Positions 1 through 9,021 of a stretch of 34,931 nucleotides of DNA are shown here, piece after piece. How positions within the stretch are numbered: the first letter of the stretch is position 1; each line of letters starts with the position of its first letter. Made by a program: the position numbers and the translations under genes. The notes beneath the pieces were generated by a model. The model was not told where the DNA came from. It did no database searches and worked only from the letters and a program-made list of their open reading frames with translations. The DNA lies in contig CBFIHN010000012.1 in the NCBI GenBank assembly GCA_965662575.1, forward strand, positions 1-34,931, in the 5' to 3' direction. The stretch is from CBFIHN01 sp965662575. Lineage in GTDB: Bacteria; Pseudomonadota; Gammaproteobacteria; Francisellales; CACEW01.

Positions 1-1053
1 CATTTTACGTTGAAAGATTTTGGGCTAGACGCTTTAAAATTTGTTGCAATTCCCGCTGTGTCTTTTGGTTTGGGCGTCGCAGCCAATCAATTCATGGGGT
101 ATGGTCTCATGGGGCCTGGAACAGGCAGTGCAGCACAGGGGGCATTGTCAGGGGGGTTAAACCAGGCGGTATTTCACCATGGTAAACACATGGGTAAGTC
201 GGCTGCAATAGGTGCTGTCTCTAATAGTGTCGGGGCTGCTGTGGGTTATGCTACTGGCCCCGTCGGAGAGGTGGCAACAAGCATGACCGCTAAAGTGGCT
301 ATTGGTGCAGTACTTGGTGCAGTAGCCAGTATGGGTAGTAATGCGACGGCACAAGCATTTAGCCCGGGGTTTAATACCAGCTCGTTGCTAACCAGCGGTG
401 CAATGGGTGGCATACAAGGGGGCTTAGGGGCTTATGTGTTTAGTAAGGTTGATGTATTTTCTATGAAATTGAAGATGACGAGTGATGCGGCAGTCAGACC
501 TCCTCCTACTGACGCAAGTCCTGAGACAGCTTATAAGTATATAAAAATCAGAAGTGTCAGGCATGATTTTCACCATCCTGATTTACTGTTTACTTGGGCT
601 GAAAGCCTGCTTGGTTTTATACAATCTGAAAATTACTATATCAAAGTACCACAATCAGAGTTTGCTGATGCTGAATTTGTTGATTTTGTAATGACCCATG
701 GCCCTGGCTCTGCTTCCGTTCATGGTAGGCTGCATCATCTGGGGGCGGAGATAAATATTGAGGATAGAGGTCAAAATGTAAGCAGCGCAAACCCCGTTAT
801 ATGCGTTAGTTGCTCAACTCGAGAAGGCGACCAAATGGTTCTCACGAATGTTATTAACAGGCCTATGGTCATGTCTAGAGGGTTTATGTATTTTTATCCG
901 ACCCATGATGCTGGTGATGGCTTCTCACACTTTTATTATACAAGTGATACACCATTGCTGGTGTCCGACCCTTCTGCACCTAGTGCTCAGCCAATTGCGC
1001 TATCCCAGAGAGGTTATTTCATTATCCCAGAGAGATATCTACCCCCCTCTTAA
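1..1053 (+). CDS. Gly/Ala-rich protein of unknown function, 5'-truncated by window edge
   Basis: The reading frame is open from base 1, so the true start probably lies upstream; a TTG at 10 is the first possible start inside the window but has no ribosome binding site. About the first 145 visible residues are rich in Gly, Ala and Ser with long weakly hydrophobic stretches, like the glycine-zipper or pore-like segments found in secreted and polymorphic toxins. The C-terminal ~200 residues are ordinary globular sequence with several His and aromatic residues (for example RHDFHHPDLLFTW) and match no family I recognise. The gene ends 90 nt before a Fic-like gene and about 1 kb before a type VI secretion operon. 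A secreted effector is therefore possible, but this is inference from composition and position only. A short direct repeat (TATCCCAGAGAG twice) lies close to the stop. Confidence 0.6.
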   Translation, partial: HFTLKDFGLDALKFVAIPAVSFGLGVAANQFMGYGLMGPGTGSAAQGALSGGLNQAVFHHGKHMGKSAAIGAVSNSVGAAVGYATGPVGEVATSMTAKVAIGAVLGAVASMGSNATAQAFSPGFNTSSLLTSGAMGGIQGGLGAYVFSKVDVFSMKLKMTSDAAVRPPPTDASPETAYKYIKIRSVRHDFHHPDLLFTWAESLLGFIQSENYYIKVPQSEFADAEFVDFVMTHGPGSASVHGRLHHLGAEINIEDRGQNVSSANPVICVSCSTREGDQMVLTNVINRPMVMSRGFMYFYPTHDAGDGFSHFYYTSDTPLLVSDPSAPSAQPIALSQRGYFIIPERYLPPS

Positions 1054-1143
1054 AAATGGCGGCAGCCTAATGCTCTGAACATCTTAGTGGCATTGTATAT
1101 AAAAATCTTTTGCTCTATAGTGGCAAAAAAAGCATCGCCATAA

Positions 1144-1818
1144 ATGATTATTCAACCGAACCAAGAAAAAGCATTATTTTTTGCAAAAAGACAATTAGTT
1201 GAGCTGGTCTTTGATGCGGTTAATTTGGAAGGGATTCATTATACACTTCCTGAAGTTCAGACCTTATTAGATGGGGTGACTGTTGGCGGGCGTCAATTGC
1301 AAGATCAGATGATCACGCTCAATCAGCGCAATGCTTGGTTATTCCTTTTTGACTCAATTGAACGCAATCAGTTTGCATTAACTCAAGCATATGCTTGTCA
1401 ACTACATGTTATTGCTGCCAAAGAGGAAGCCTTAACCTGGGGACAATTCCGTGATGATGTGGTCACCATCGCAGGAACGACCTACCAACCGCCGAACGCC
1501 GAGCAACTTAACAATTGCTGGGACAGCATGATGTCGAGGGTGCTTGAATACCATGATATTTACGAACAAAGCATTGCCATCTTTCTGCAAATGGCACGCC
1601 ATCAATTTTTTTATGACGTCAATAAACGCATGGGGCGCTTTATGATGAATGGGCACTTGCTACAGCATGGTTTTCCAGCTATTAACCTACCTGCTGCGCG
1701 GCAGTTGGAATTTAACACCTTGATGCTGGCATTTTATCAGAGCAATGATATGCGCCCCATGTTTGCATTGATGAAAGACTGTCTGTCACCAACGATTATC
1801 AGAGCGATGAGTCAGTAA
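1144..1818 (+). CDS. Fic-family protein with Gln in the catalytic His position
   Basis: A 224-residue cytosolic protein with no signal peptide. The Fic core loop is readable at residues 150-165 (MARHQFFYDVNKRMGR): it aligns with the canonical HxFx(D/E)xN(G/K)RxxR at D158, N160, K161, R162 and R165. The slot for the catalytic His falls on Q154, with a His one residue earlier. Residues 24-31 (DAVNLEGI) resemble the N-terminal inhibitory helix motif (S/T)xxxE(G/N), with E29-G30 present but Ala at the Ser/Thr place. Fic enzymes usually transfer AMP or another nucleotide moiety to target proteins; without the His base this one may be altered or inactive. It could be a toxin, a regulator or a secreted effector. 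No obvious Shine-Dalgarno precedes the ATG. It lies just upstream of, and in the same direction as, the type VI genes, but a strong promoter separates them. Confidence 0.8.
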   Translation: MIIQPNQEKALFFAKRQLVELVFDAVNLEGIHYTLPEVQTLLDGVTVGGRQLQDQMITLNQRNAWLFLFDSIERNQFALTQAYACQLHVIAAKEEALTWGQFRDDVVTIAGTTYQPPNAEQLNNCWDSMMSRVLEYHDIYEQSIAIFLQMARHQFFYDVNKRMGRFMMNGHLLQHGFPAINLPAARQLEFNTLMLAFYQSNDMRPMFALMKDCLSPTIIRAMSQ

Positions 1819-2029
1819 ATACCAACAAACTGACGACACATAGCCATTATAAATTTAACCGTCATGCCCCACTCTGCTTGCAACAACCCCCTAATGCACG
1901 AGACGCCTTTTTGTCTGCTGTCGTTGTTTGGGTGTGGCACCCAAGCGCTGCTTAATAAAAGACTTATTATTGACAAAAAATAATATAAAAAATATAATGA
2001 TCTTATTGAGATAGCATCAAACCATAAAA
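1819..2029. other. Intergenic region between the Fic-like gene and tssC
   Basis: No gene is visible in these 211 nt. I found no TssB-like coding remnant. A small hairpin (GGGTG-TGG-CACCC, 1930-1942) lacks a T-tract and is a poor terminator. The AT-rich right half carries the promoter listed separately. An in-frame TAG at 2012-2014 closes the tssC frame upstream of its ATG. Confidence 0.6.
1970..1998 (+). promoter_or_regulatory. Perfect consensus sigma-70 promoter of the type VI operon
   Basis: TTGACA at 1970-1975 and TATAAT at 1993-1998 are separated by exactly 17 nt, a 12/12 match to the sigma-70 consensus. Transcription should begin near 2005, giving a leader of about 25 nt before the tssC ATG at 2030. 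The flanks are very AT-rich, which could also attract nucleoid proteins such as H-NS-like silencers or Fis. Confidence 0.85.
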
Positions 2030-3337
2030 ATGCCGCCAAGCATCGTGATTAACGCCGTCATTTTAAAAATTAATAGACTTATTAATGAATTTATTGAAAA
2101 TATTATGCGCCATAATGACTTTCAAACACTGGAAGCTGCTTGGCGCAGCATACGCTTTTTGTTACAGCACCATCAAGGGCAAGCCGATATCATCATCAGG
2201 ATACTAAATCTCAGTGCGCGAGAATTAGAAAAAGACTTACACCAAGCTAGTGATATTGAATACAGCCAATTATTCAGCAAAATATACACAGAAGAATTTG
2301 ATCAACCTGGTGGGACACCCTATGGTTTAATCATTGGTAACTATGCCTTTTCGCATCAATCTAACCGCGACTTTTCCGATCCGGTATCAACGCTTGGCGC
2401 AATAAGCCAAATAGCGGCTAGTTGTTTTGTTCCCTTTGTTGCAAGTGTTGGGCCAGAGTTGCTAGGTGTTGAGACTTTGGCCAAATTGCCAACCAATCTG
2501 GACAAGAATTTTTGGCAGATGGAGGAATATCAACGCTGGCATCAACTGCGCAAGCAGCAAGAGGCACGTTTCATTGGCTTATGTCTACCGAAATTTTTAT
2601 TGCGTTCCCCCATCAACTCACAGTACTTCGCTAGTCGTCAGCGTTTCTTTAGCGAACAACCATCAAAACCTGGGCATTATCTATGGGGAAATGCAGCATT
2701 CACCTATGCAGCCAATGTGGTTCAATCATTTATACAGACCGGTTGGTTTAACCAATCACGAGGCATTAATCAGGCGATACCACCAAAAGCACTAAAGTTA
2801 TGCAACACCCATCATTTCAGTGGTGATGATGCACAGATTAAAACGCGTTGTGAGCTGCAATTGACCTCAACCCAGGAGCGCAAACTCTCACAAGCCGGTC
2901 TACTGCCACTGTATGATCATCCCAAAGAGCAACAAGCCATTTTTTATCATAGCCAATCACTTTATCAGGCCTCAAATAGCGAGGATGCTCAAATGAATAG
3001 CATGCTACATTATGTCATGGCTGCCTCAAGATTTGCGCATTACATTAAAATCATTATCCGCGACCGTATCGGCTGTTTTGCCAACGCGCAAGAGTGTCAA
3101 GATTATCTGTCTAACTGGATTCGCGACTACTGTGCCTCCAGCCACCATATTTCTGCCGATGCCCGCTTAAGATACCCGCTTAGTCAAGCCCAGATTAGCG
3201 TGCAAGAAAAACCACAGTCTCCGGGTAAATTTCTATGCAAACTAGATATTCAACCACATGATCAAGCAGATAATCTCCAAACCAAATTACGCCTCACAAC
3301 CCACCTTTCACTCAAACTGCAGGGAAAGGCATCATGA
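2030..3337 (+). CDS. tssC: Type VI secretion contractile sheath large subunit TssC (N-terminally short)
   Basis: TssC (VipB/ImpD) forms, with TssB, the contractile sheath around the Hcp tube in the cytoplasm. Family hallmarks are visible in order: LEAAWR at 34-39, the (Y/F)GLIIGNYAF block near 102, the FIGLCLPKFLLR segment, YLWGNAAF at 217-224, and SRFAHYIKIIIRDRIG from 333. The protein has 435 residues, against roughly 490-500 in typical TssC. The missing part is the N-terminal 60-100 residues that normally precede the LEAxWR motif and include the helix recognised by ClpV. An in-frame stop at 2012 rules out a longer upstream start. The usual partner gene tssB is not upstream. It is the first gene of the operon; tssE starts inside its last codons (ATGA at 3334-3337). 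Confidence 0.9.
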   Translation: MPPSIVINAVILKINRLINEFIENIMRHNDFQTLEAAWRSIRFLLQHHQGQADIIIRILNLSARELEKDLHQASDIEYSQLFSKIYTEEFDQPGGTPYGLIIGNYAFSHQSNRDFSDPVSTLGAISQIAASCFVPFVASVGPELLGVETLAKLPTNLDKNFWQMEEYQRWHQLRKQQEARFIGLCLPKFLLRSPINSQYFASRQRFFSEQPSKPGHYLWGNAAFTYAANVVQSFIQTGWFNQSRGINQAIPPKALKLCNTHHFSGDDAQIKTRCELQLTSTQERKLSQAGLLPLYDHPKEQQAIFYHSQSLYQASNSEDAQMNSMLHYVMAASRFAHYIKIIIRDRIGCFANAQECQDYLSNWIRDYCASSHHISADARLRYPLSQAQISVQEKPQSPGKFLCKLDIQPHDQADNLQTKLRLTTHLSLKLQGKAS

Positions 3338-3765
3338 GCTTACTCAATCAACTGCGCGGTACTGACATAGCTAATGAGCAAACACCAGCAATCGAAGAAT
3401 CAATTCGTGCACATATTGAATGCTTGCTCAATACCCATTGTTGTGGATATTCAGGCACAGAGCGCCTGTCACTACAACACTATGGGTTGTTAGATTTTAG
3501 CCATTGGGCCTTGGATCAATCAAAAGCCCGACAACAATTAGCCAATCATATCCGTCGATTGCTTCAATACTTTGAGCCACGATTGTCTCAGATTGACGTG
3601 ATGATTTACCTGGATAAAGACAGAGACAGTCTCGCTCAACGTTATCTGTCTATGGACATCACGGCAGTGATTAAATATCAGCAGCAGCACGTATCAACGC
3701 AATTCACCTCGGTCTTTGATCAAAAACAAGGGGTGATAAAAATCACCGGCACCCATCATGAATAA
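3334..3765 (+). CDS. tssE: Type VI secretion baseplate protein TssE (gp25-like)
   Basis: A 143-residue protein with the T4 gp25/TssE fold signature: an N-terminal segment (SLLNQLRG) followed by the IRAHIECLLNT helix and the central LLQYFEPRLSQIDV block, where the conserved EPRL motif is intact. TssE links the baseplate wedge to the TssBC sheath and starts sheath polymerisation. The length is normal (about 130-170). The ATG overlaps the tssC stop by 4 nt and the end overlaps tssF by 8 nt, which indicates translational coupling. The Cys-Cys pair in the N-terminal half is not a family feature. Family assignment is confident from both motif and order. Confidence 0.88.
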   Translation: MSLLNQLRGTDIANEQTPAIEESIRAHIECLLNTHCCGYSGTERLSLQHYGLLDFSHWALDQSKARQQLANHIRRLLQYFEPRLSQIDVMIYLDKDRDSLAQRYLSMDITAVIKYQQQHVSTQFTSVFDQKQGVIKITGTHHE

Positions 3766-5533
3766 AACACTTTCTTCCTATTTTCAGCACGAGTTAGATC
3801 ATCTGCGTCATAACGGTAAAGCCTTTGCCGCCGCACACCCTAAATTGGCTTCCCATCTCAAAATTAATGATCCCCGTCATACGGATCCTTTTGTCCAGCA
3901 ATTGCTAGAAGGTGTGTCATTTCTCACAGCAAAATTGCAACAGCAAATTGATCAGCAAAGCGAACAAGTTTGCAATGAATTAATTCAAGCCATTTATCCG
4001 CATTATGCACAACCGATGCCGGCCAGTTCGATTGTTCAGCTACTGCCGAGCAAACAGCTCTCACAAGCTCACTTAATCAAGAAAGGTTCTGAGCTACAAA
4101 CTGAGTCAAACACTGACCACCCCTGTCGTTTTCAAACTTGCTTTAATACTTTGCTATATCCATTAGAGATAGTCAGTCTGACACTCAATCATGCGCAGGC
4201 GGAGCAACAAGGGACAGAGTCCGTGATGACAATGCGTCTGTCGACAAGCAAAAAAGACATCACATGGCATCAATTATCGATCGATTCACTGCGTTTTTAT
4301 ATTGACTTGGAACTCGATGATGCGAGCTTACTGTACCAGGCTTTGCAACAAAATCTAGCCATGATTACAGTTAACCAGCAACCAACGACAATGAAGATTA
4401 CAGCCGTTGGATTTTCAGAACAAGAGAGTTTACTACCCTACCCTGAGCAAAGTTTTCAAGGTTATCGCTTGGTAAGTGAATTTTTTACATTGCCTGAAAA
4501 GTTTCTATTCTTTGATTTGCAAGGGCTCCATCAATTACCTAGCGACTTAGGCGATGGCCAAGAAATTTTATTGGCATTCCACCTCAAACAAACGCTGCAT
4601 GGCATTAGTAAAAAAATAGATCAGCAAACATTGAAATTAGGTTGCACCCCTATTGTCAACCTATTTGAAATGTCAGCAGAGCCAATTCATTTCGATGGTC
4701 AACGAGCGGAATACCAGGTCATTGCTGATGGTTACCAAGCCTTAGAACAGATTGAGATTTATCGGGTTCTAAAATTAACTAGCCACCGTGATGATACCCG
4801 ATGTGAACCTTATTTTTTACGTCACCAAGTCGATACAGCAAAAGCAGTGCTGTGGAGAGAAAAACGTAAGCCAACCGAGTTGCTCGGTTTACAGAATACA
4901 CCCGGATCTGAGTGTTTTCTTGAATTCACCACACCAAATGGCCCGCTGATTGAACTAGGCATAACGCCAGAAGTGTTGTGTACTAACCGTGATTTAGCTA
5001 GCCAGTTATCCTTTCACCCTGAAACAAGCCAATTATATTTTACTGAGGGTCGTCATGAACACATTGTGGCAATAAAGCCATTGAGAGCATTTACCACACC
5101 ACGCTATCAGAATACACAGCATAGCCGTACCGATTTGCTTGCGCATCTTTGTGCCAACCCTCTGGGCTTTAACCAAGACGATGACCGGCAAGTATTGGCA
5201 GCCATTCAGCAAGTCTTGTCATTATACAGTTTTGATCATTACCCAGATCAACATCTCATCAAGAAAGGGGTGACTCAAGCCCGCTGTCATCAGATAACGC
5301 GCCGCCACCCTGACCCGCTTACCTATCGCTTTATTAGTGGTAGTCATATTTCACTGACGATTGACACACAAGTTTTACCAAGCCACTTCGGTTTTTTAAT
5401 GGGTAATATCTTAACCCATTTTTTTAAGCAGGCATCTGCCATCAACAGTTTTACGCAATTACAACTTATCAGCAAGCATAAGGGAGAAATCTACACATGG
5501 CCACTTCAAATTGGCATGCAAGCGCTCGTTTAG
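3758..5533 (+). CDS. tssF: Type VI secretion baseplate protein TssF
   Basis: TssF (VasA/ImpG) is a baseplate wedge component that binds TssG, TssE and TssK. The N-terminus is diagnostic: SSYFQHELDHLRHNGKAFA, then AAHPKLASHL, DPFVQQLLEGVSFLTAKL and AIYPHYAQPMPASSIVQL match the conserved TssF opening, including the YPHY motif. At 591 residues the length is close to the family norm. It starts inside the tssE end (8-nt overlap) and its last 37 nt overlap tssG. There is no signal peptide or membrane segment, as expected for a cytosolic baseplate protein. Confidence 0.9.
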   Translation: MNKTLSSYFQHELDHLRHNGKAFAAAHPKLASHLKINDPRHTDPFVQQLLEGVSFLTAKLQQQIDQQSEQVCNELIQAIYPHYAQPMPASSIVQLLPSKQLSQAHLIKKGSELQTESNTDHPCRFQTCFNTLLYPLEIVSLTLNHAQAEQQGTESVMTMRLSTSKKDITWHQLSIDSLRFYIDLELDDASLLYQALQQNLAMITVNQQPTTMKITAVGFSEQESLLPYPEQSFQGYRLVSEFFTLPEKFLFFDLQGLHQLPSDLGDGQEILLAFHLKQTLHGISKKIDQQTLKLGCTPIVNLFEMSAEPIHFDGQRAEYQVIADGYQALEQIEIYRVLKLTSHRDDTRCEPYFLRHQVDTAKAVLWREKRKPTELLGLQNTPGSECFLEFTTPNGPLIELGITPEVLCTNRDLASQLSFHPETSQLYFTEGRHEHIVAIKPLRAFTTPRYQNTQHSRTDLLAHLCANPLGFNQDDDRQVLAAIQQVLSLYSFDHYPDQHLIKKGVTQARCHQITRRHPDPLTYRFISGSHISLTIDTQVLPSHFGFLMGNILTHFFKQASAINSFTQLQLISKHKGEIYTWPLQIGMQALV

Positions 5534-6429
5534 ATACGCTAACTGAGCGTGCCAGACAGTATGATTTTTTTCAGTTGTTATATCAGCTTGAGTCATTGGG
5601 TTTATTTGATCAGCTCAAGTTAATTAGTCAACACCAACAACAATTTGCAGCATCTGATGTCGACTCATTAGCTATTCAGGCAGATGGTCGTATTGAACTA
5701 AAACAAAAATTTTTTTCTCTGACCGGGCCAGGGGGTATTTTGCCAGAATATATTATTGAGGATATAGCTCAGGCGTCAAAAAGTAAGCACTCACAATTAC
5801 AAGATTTTCTAGATTTATTAACTCAGCGTTTGGTACAAATTACTTATCGCATATGGAAATCTAACCGCTATCACTTACAAGAAAACCATCCGTTGCTAGA
5901 TTTTATTGGTGCGCTATCCGGCAAACATAGTCAGGCTGTGCCAAGCCTATCTCACTCGATATTCTGGCGTTATGCTGGTGTCTTAAGCAAGAAGCCTCGA
6001 GCAAACCTGGCATTGATACAAATCATCAAAGATCAATTATCTTTACACTGTCAATTGACGATGAATGTCGGGTGCTGGTCAATGCTTGATCAAGACAATA
6101 CGCCAACCCTTGGCCATGCTCAGTTGAACCACGATGCGGTATTAGGTAGGCGAGCATTTCTCAATGACCAGCGATTTCAAATTGATTTCCCAAGGCTTAA
6201 TTTTAAACAATATTGCTCGCTACTACCCCATGGCGGCAGGAGAAAAAAATTGCTCGAATTGGTCCATTTTTTTGTGCAAAGTCGCTGTAAACCGGTTATC
6301 AAAATCACTTTACCATCACGCAAAATTCCTGCACAGCACCTCGGCCGCAATCAACGCTTAGGCTGGACAAGTTGGCTAAGCAGCAGAACACCACGGACTC
6401 ATGACCATGATTTACACATTGAGGTATAA
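5497..6429 (+). CDS. tssG: Type VI secretion baseplate protein TssG
   Basis: TssG (VasB/ImpH) pairs with TssF in the baseplate wedge. Its typical N-terminal motif is present as RARQYDFFQLLYQLESLG, followed by the FFSLTGPGGILPEYI block (family: xLxGxxGPLP) and a C-terminal LGWTSWL, which is characteristic of TssG ends. At 310 residues it is slightly shorter than many members (about 320-350). The ATG at 5497 lies inside tssF (37-nt overlap), and an 'aagggaga' purine tract 15-20 nt before it can serve as ribosome binding site. tssH begins 3 nt after the stop. Confidence 0.9.
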   Translation: MATSNWHASARLDTLTERARQYDFFQLLYQLESLGLFDQLKLISQHQQQFAASDVDSLAIQADGRIELKQKFFSLTGPGGILPEYIIEDIAQASKSKHSQLQDFLDLLTQRLVQITYRIWKSNRYHLQENHPLLDFIGALSGKHSQAVPSLSHSIFWRYAGVLSKKPRANLALIQIIKDQLSLHCQLTMNVGCWSMLDQDNTPTLGHAQLNHDAVLGRRAFLNDQRFQIDFPRLNFKQYCSLLPHGGRRKKLLELVHFFVQSRCKPVIKITLPSRKIPAQHLGRNQRLGWTSWLSSRTPRTHDHDLHIEV

Positions 6430-6432
6430 CCG

Positions 6433-9021
6433 ATGACTGAACTAAAAAACTTAATTGATAAATTAGACTTGCAAACTAAGCAAGCCCTTGAGCAAGCAAC
6501 CAACCTCTGTTTGCAACGCGGACACTACCAAGTTGAACTATCACATTGGCTTCTTTGTATTGTAGAACACTTAAATCAAACAGACCGTGGTCACTTGTTG
6601 GCATTAGAGTGTGATTTGACAGCACTACGGACTGACCTACAGCTCAATCTTGAACGCCTTAAAACGGGAAATGAGCAAGCACCGGTGATTTCAAATTGGT
6701 TTATTGAACTGATTCATCAAGCCTGGTTAATTTCTTCCCTGCAGTTTACCGGTGAAAAAGTGACTCTTTGGATGATGCTCCTGGCTTTGCAACAAAAAGA
6801 TAGCTTAAGACAATTAGCCTCTGGCTTATCTGCTCAGCTTAAAAAGTTGTCAGAACAATCATCAACATTGCTCAGCTTGGCCTCTCAAGCGAATAAGACA
6901 GAAACACCTCCTGATACCATAGCATCTCAAGCAGCCAGTGCCCTGACACAATATGCTATTAATCTCAATCATCAGGCACAGGCAGGTCATATTGACCCGG
7001 CCATTGGGCGCGAGCAAGAGATTAGTCAACTTATTCAAGTATTGGGTCGCCGTCGACAAAATAATGTCATGCTAACTGGCGAACCAGGTGTTGGTAAAAC
7101 GGCCCTGGTTGAAGGGCTTGCCTTACGCATCATCAATAAACAGGTGCCAAAATCGCTGGAAGAAGTGACGATTTATGCGTTAGATCTTGGCCTTTTGCAA
7201 GCGGGTGCTAGTGTTAAAGGTGAGTTTGAACAGCGCCTAAAAAATATTATCAAAGACATTCAGGCGTCCTTAACACCCATCATTTTATTTATTGATGAAG
7301 CACATGGTTTAATCGGTGCAGGCAATAACGCTGGTCAAAATGATGCCGCTAATTTACTAAAGCCCACCTTAGCTCGTGGTGAGTTACGGGCTATTGCCGC
7401 AACCACTTGGCATGAATATAAACGCTATATTGAACAAGATCCTGCATTGGGCCGACGTTTTCAAGTCATCAAGATTGAGGAGCCAACACCGATGGTCTGC
7501 TGTGATATGTTGCGTAGTATTGCCTCAGGGCTAGAGCAGCATCATCAAGTGATTATTTTAGAAGAGGCATTGACAGCCGCCAGTGAACTCTCAGCAAAAT
7601 ATATCCAGGAGCGACAACTCCCTGACAAAGCAATTAGTGTTATCGATACGGCCTGTGCTCGTGTTGCCAGTGAGCAAGCAACACAACCAACACTGATTCA
7701 CCAACTGCAACAAAACCTGGCACAACTAGCGGCACAAGCACAGCGCTTACAACAGGAGCAGCTCAGTGGCAGCAAACATCAACGCAGATTGAAGATAATT
7801 AAACAGCAACAGCGTGAACTCAATAGGCAACTCAAGACAGCTAAAACCAGCCATGCAAAACAAAAACAATTAGTAGCAGAACTGCTCAGACAACGGACTA
7901 TTTTGCTTGCAACTGACGATAAACAAAAGCAGACTGTCATTCGGCGTCAGCTCCAACAATTAGAACGTCAATTACAACAGTTTAGTGAAGAGCAAATGGT
8001 CTCGCCCTATGTTGATCAAGCCAGTATTTGTCAGATTATTGCTGATTGGACGGGTATTCCCGCCGGTAGACTACAAAAAACACAACTCAATGCCATCTTA
8101 CATTTAGCGCAAACTTTAAAGCAACAAGTGATTGGCCAGGATGTGAGCATTGATGACATTAGCCAAGCATTTAAAACAGCTGGTGCAAAGCTCAACTCTG
8201 CAGAAAAACCACTAGGCATATTCCTTCTCGTTGGCCCCAGTGGTGTTGGTAAAACAGAAACTGCTTTAGCACTGGCAGAAGAAGTTTATGGCAGTCGGGA
8301 TAATGTCACCACGATTAATATGTCTGAGTTTAAAGAGGCTCACCGTGTTTCAACGCTAACGGGATCACCACCAGGCTATATTGGTTATGGTGATGGCGGC
8401 ATGCTGACAGAAGCAGTTCGTCGCAAACCTTATAGCTTGATTTTGCTTGATGAAATGGAGAAAGCCCACCCCAGTGTGCAAGATATCTTTTACCAAGTCT
8501 TCGATAAAGGAATCATCCATGACGGCCAAGGGCGTCAAATCAGTTTCAAGAACACCATCATATTGATGACGGCTAATAGTGCTGATGAAGACATTCGCAA
8601 GCTTTGCCAGCAAGAACAGTATTGTCATAGCAATACGCTATTACGGCAAGCTATACACCAACAACTGAGCAAAACATTTAAACCAGCGTTTCTCGGTCGA
8701 GTCAACATCATCCCTTATCGCCCACTCAATGAGCAGGCATTACAGGAGGTCATGGCATTAAAATTAAAAAAAATTCAGCGACGCGCTCAACAAAACCAAT
8801 CCCTAACACTACATTATGGTCATCAATTCATCACTCGCATTGTCCATCACTGTCAACAGCATACCCTGGGTGCGAGACAAATTGATGCGGTTATTGAACA
8901 AACTATTTTACCACTACTGTCAGAACATCTACTGCAACACATGGTGGCGAATAAGCAATTAAAAAGTATCACCCTTGATAGTAACCAGCACGGAGAGTTA
9001 ATCATTACCCACCATGACTAG
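6433..9021 (+). CDS. tssH: Type VI secretion sheath-recycling AAA+ ATPase ClpV/TssH
   Basis: An 862-residue ClpB-class double AAA+ ATPase that disassembles the contracted TssBC sheath. The N-domain (about 1-160) is followed by AAA1 with Walker A GEPGVGKTA at 216-224 and Walker B IDEAH from 287, a long Gln-rich coiled-coil middle domain (about 420-530), and AAA2 with Walker A GPSGVGKT at 601-608 and Walker B LILLDE at 669-674. Both ATPase sites look intact. Its position after tssG separates it from the housekeeping ClpB. The ClpV N-domain normally grips a TssC N-terminal helix that appears to be missing here (see tssC). The last 8 nt overlap the next gene. Confidence 0.92.
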   Translation: MTELKNLIDKLDLQTKQALEQATNLCLQRGHYQVELSHWLLCIVEHLNQTDRGHLLALECDLTALRTDLQLNLERLKTGNEQAPVISNWFIELIHQAWLISSLQFTGEKVTLWMMLLALQQKDSLRQLASGLSAQLKKLSEQSSTLLSLASQANKTETPPDTIASQAASALTQYAINLNHQAQAGHIDPAIGREQEISQLIQVLGRRRQNNVMLTGEPGVGKTALVEGLALRIINKQVPKSLEEVTIYALDLGLLQAGASVKGEFEQRLKNIIKDIQASLTPIILFIDEAHGLIGAGNNAGQNDAANLLKPTLARGELRAIAATTWHEYKRYIEQDPALGRRFQVIKIEEPTPMVCCDMLRSIASGLEQHHQVIILEEALTAASELSAKYIQERQLPDKAISVIDTACARVASEQATQPTLIHQLQQNLAQLAAQAQRLQQEQLSGSKHQRRLKIIKQQQRELNRQLKTAKTSHAKQKQLVAELLRQRTILLATDDKQKQTVIRRQLQQLERQLQQFSEEQMVSPYVDQASICQIIADWTGIPAGRLQKTQLNAILHLAQTLKQQVIGQDVSIDDISQAFKTAGAKLNSAEKPLGIFLLVGPSGVGKTETALALAEEVYGSRDNVTTINMSEFKEAHRVSTLTGSPPGYIGYGDGGMLTEAVRRKPYSLILLDEMEKAHPSVQDIFYQVFDKGIIHDGQGRQISFKNTIILMTANSADEDIRKLCQQEQYCHSNTLLRQAIHQQLSKTFKPAFLGRVNIIPYRPLNEQALQEVMALKLKKIQRRAQQNQSLTLHYGHQFITRIVHHCQQHTLGARQIDAVIEQTILPLLSEHLLQHMVANKQLKSITLDSNQHGELIITHHD

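Noticed and set aside
1930..1942. Terminator after the Fic-like gene
   Set aside because: A 5-bp stem with no T-run is not convincing.
6433..9021. Housekeeping ClpB instead of ClpV
   Set aside because: Its position directly after tssG in a coupled operon favours ClpV.
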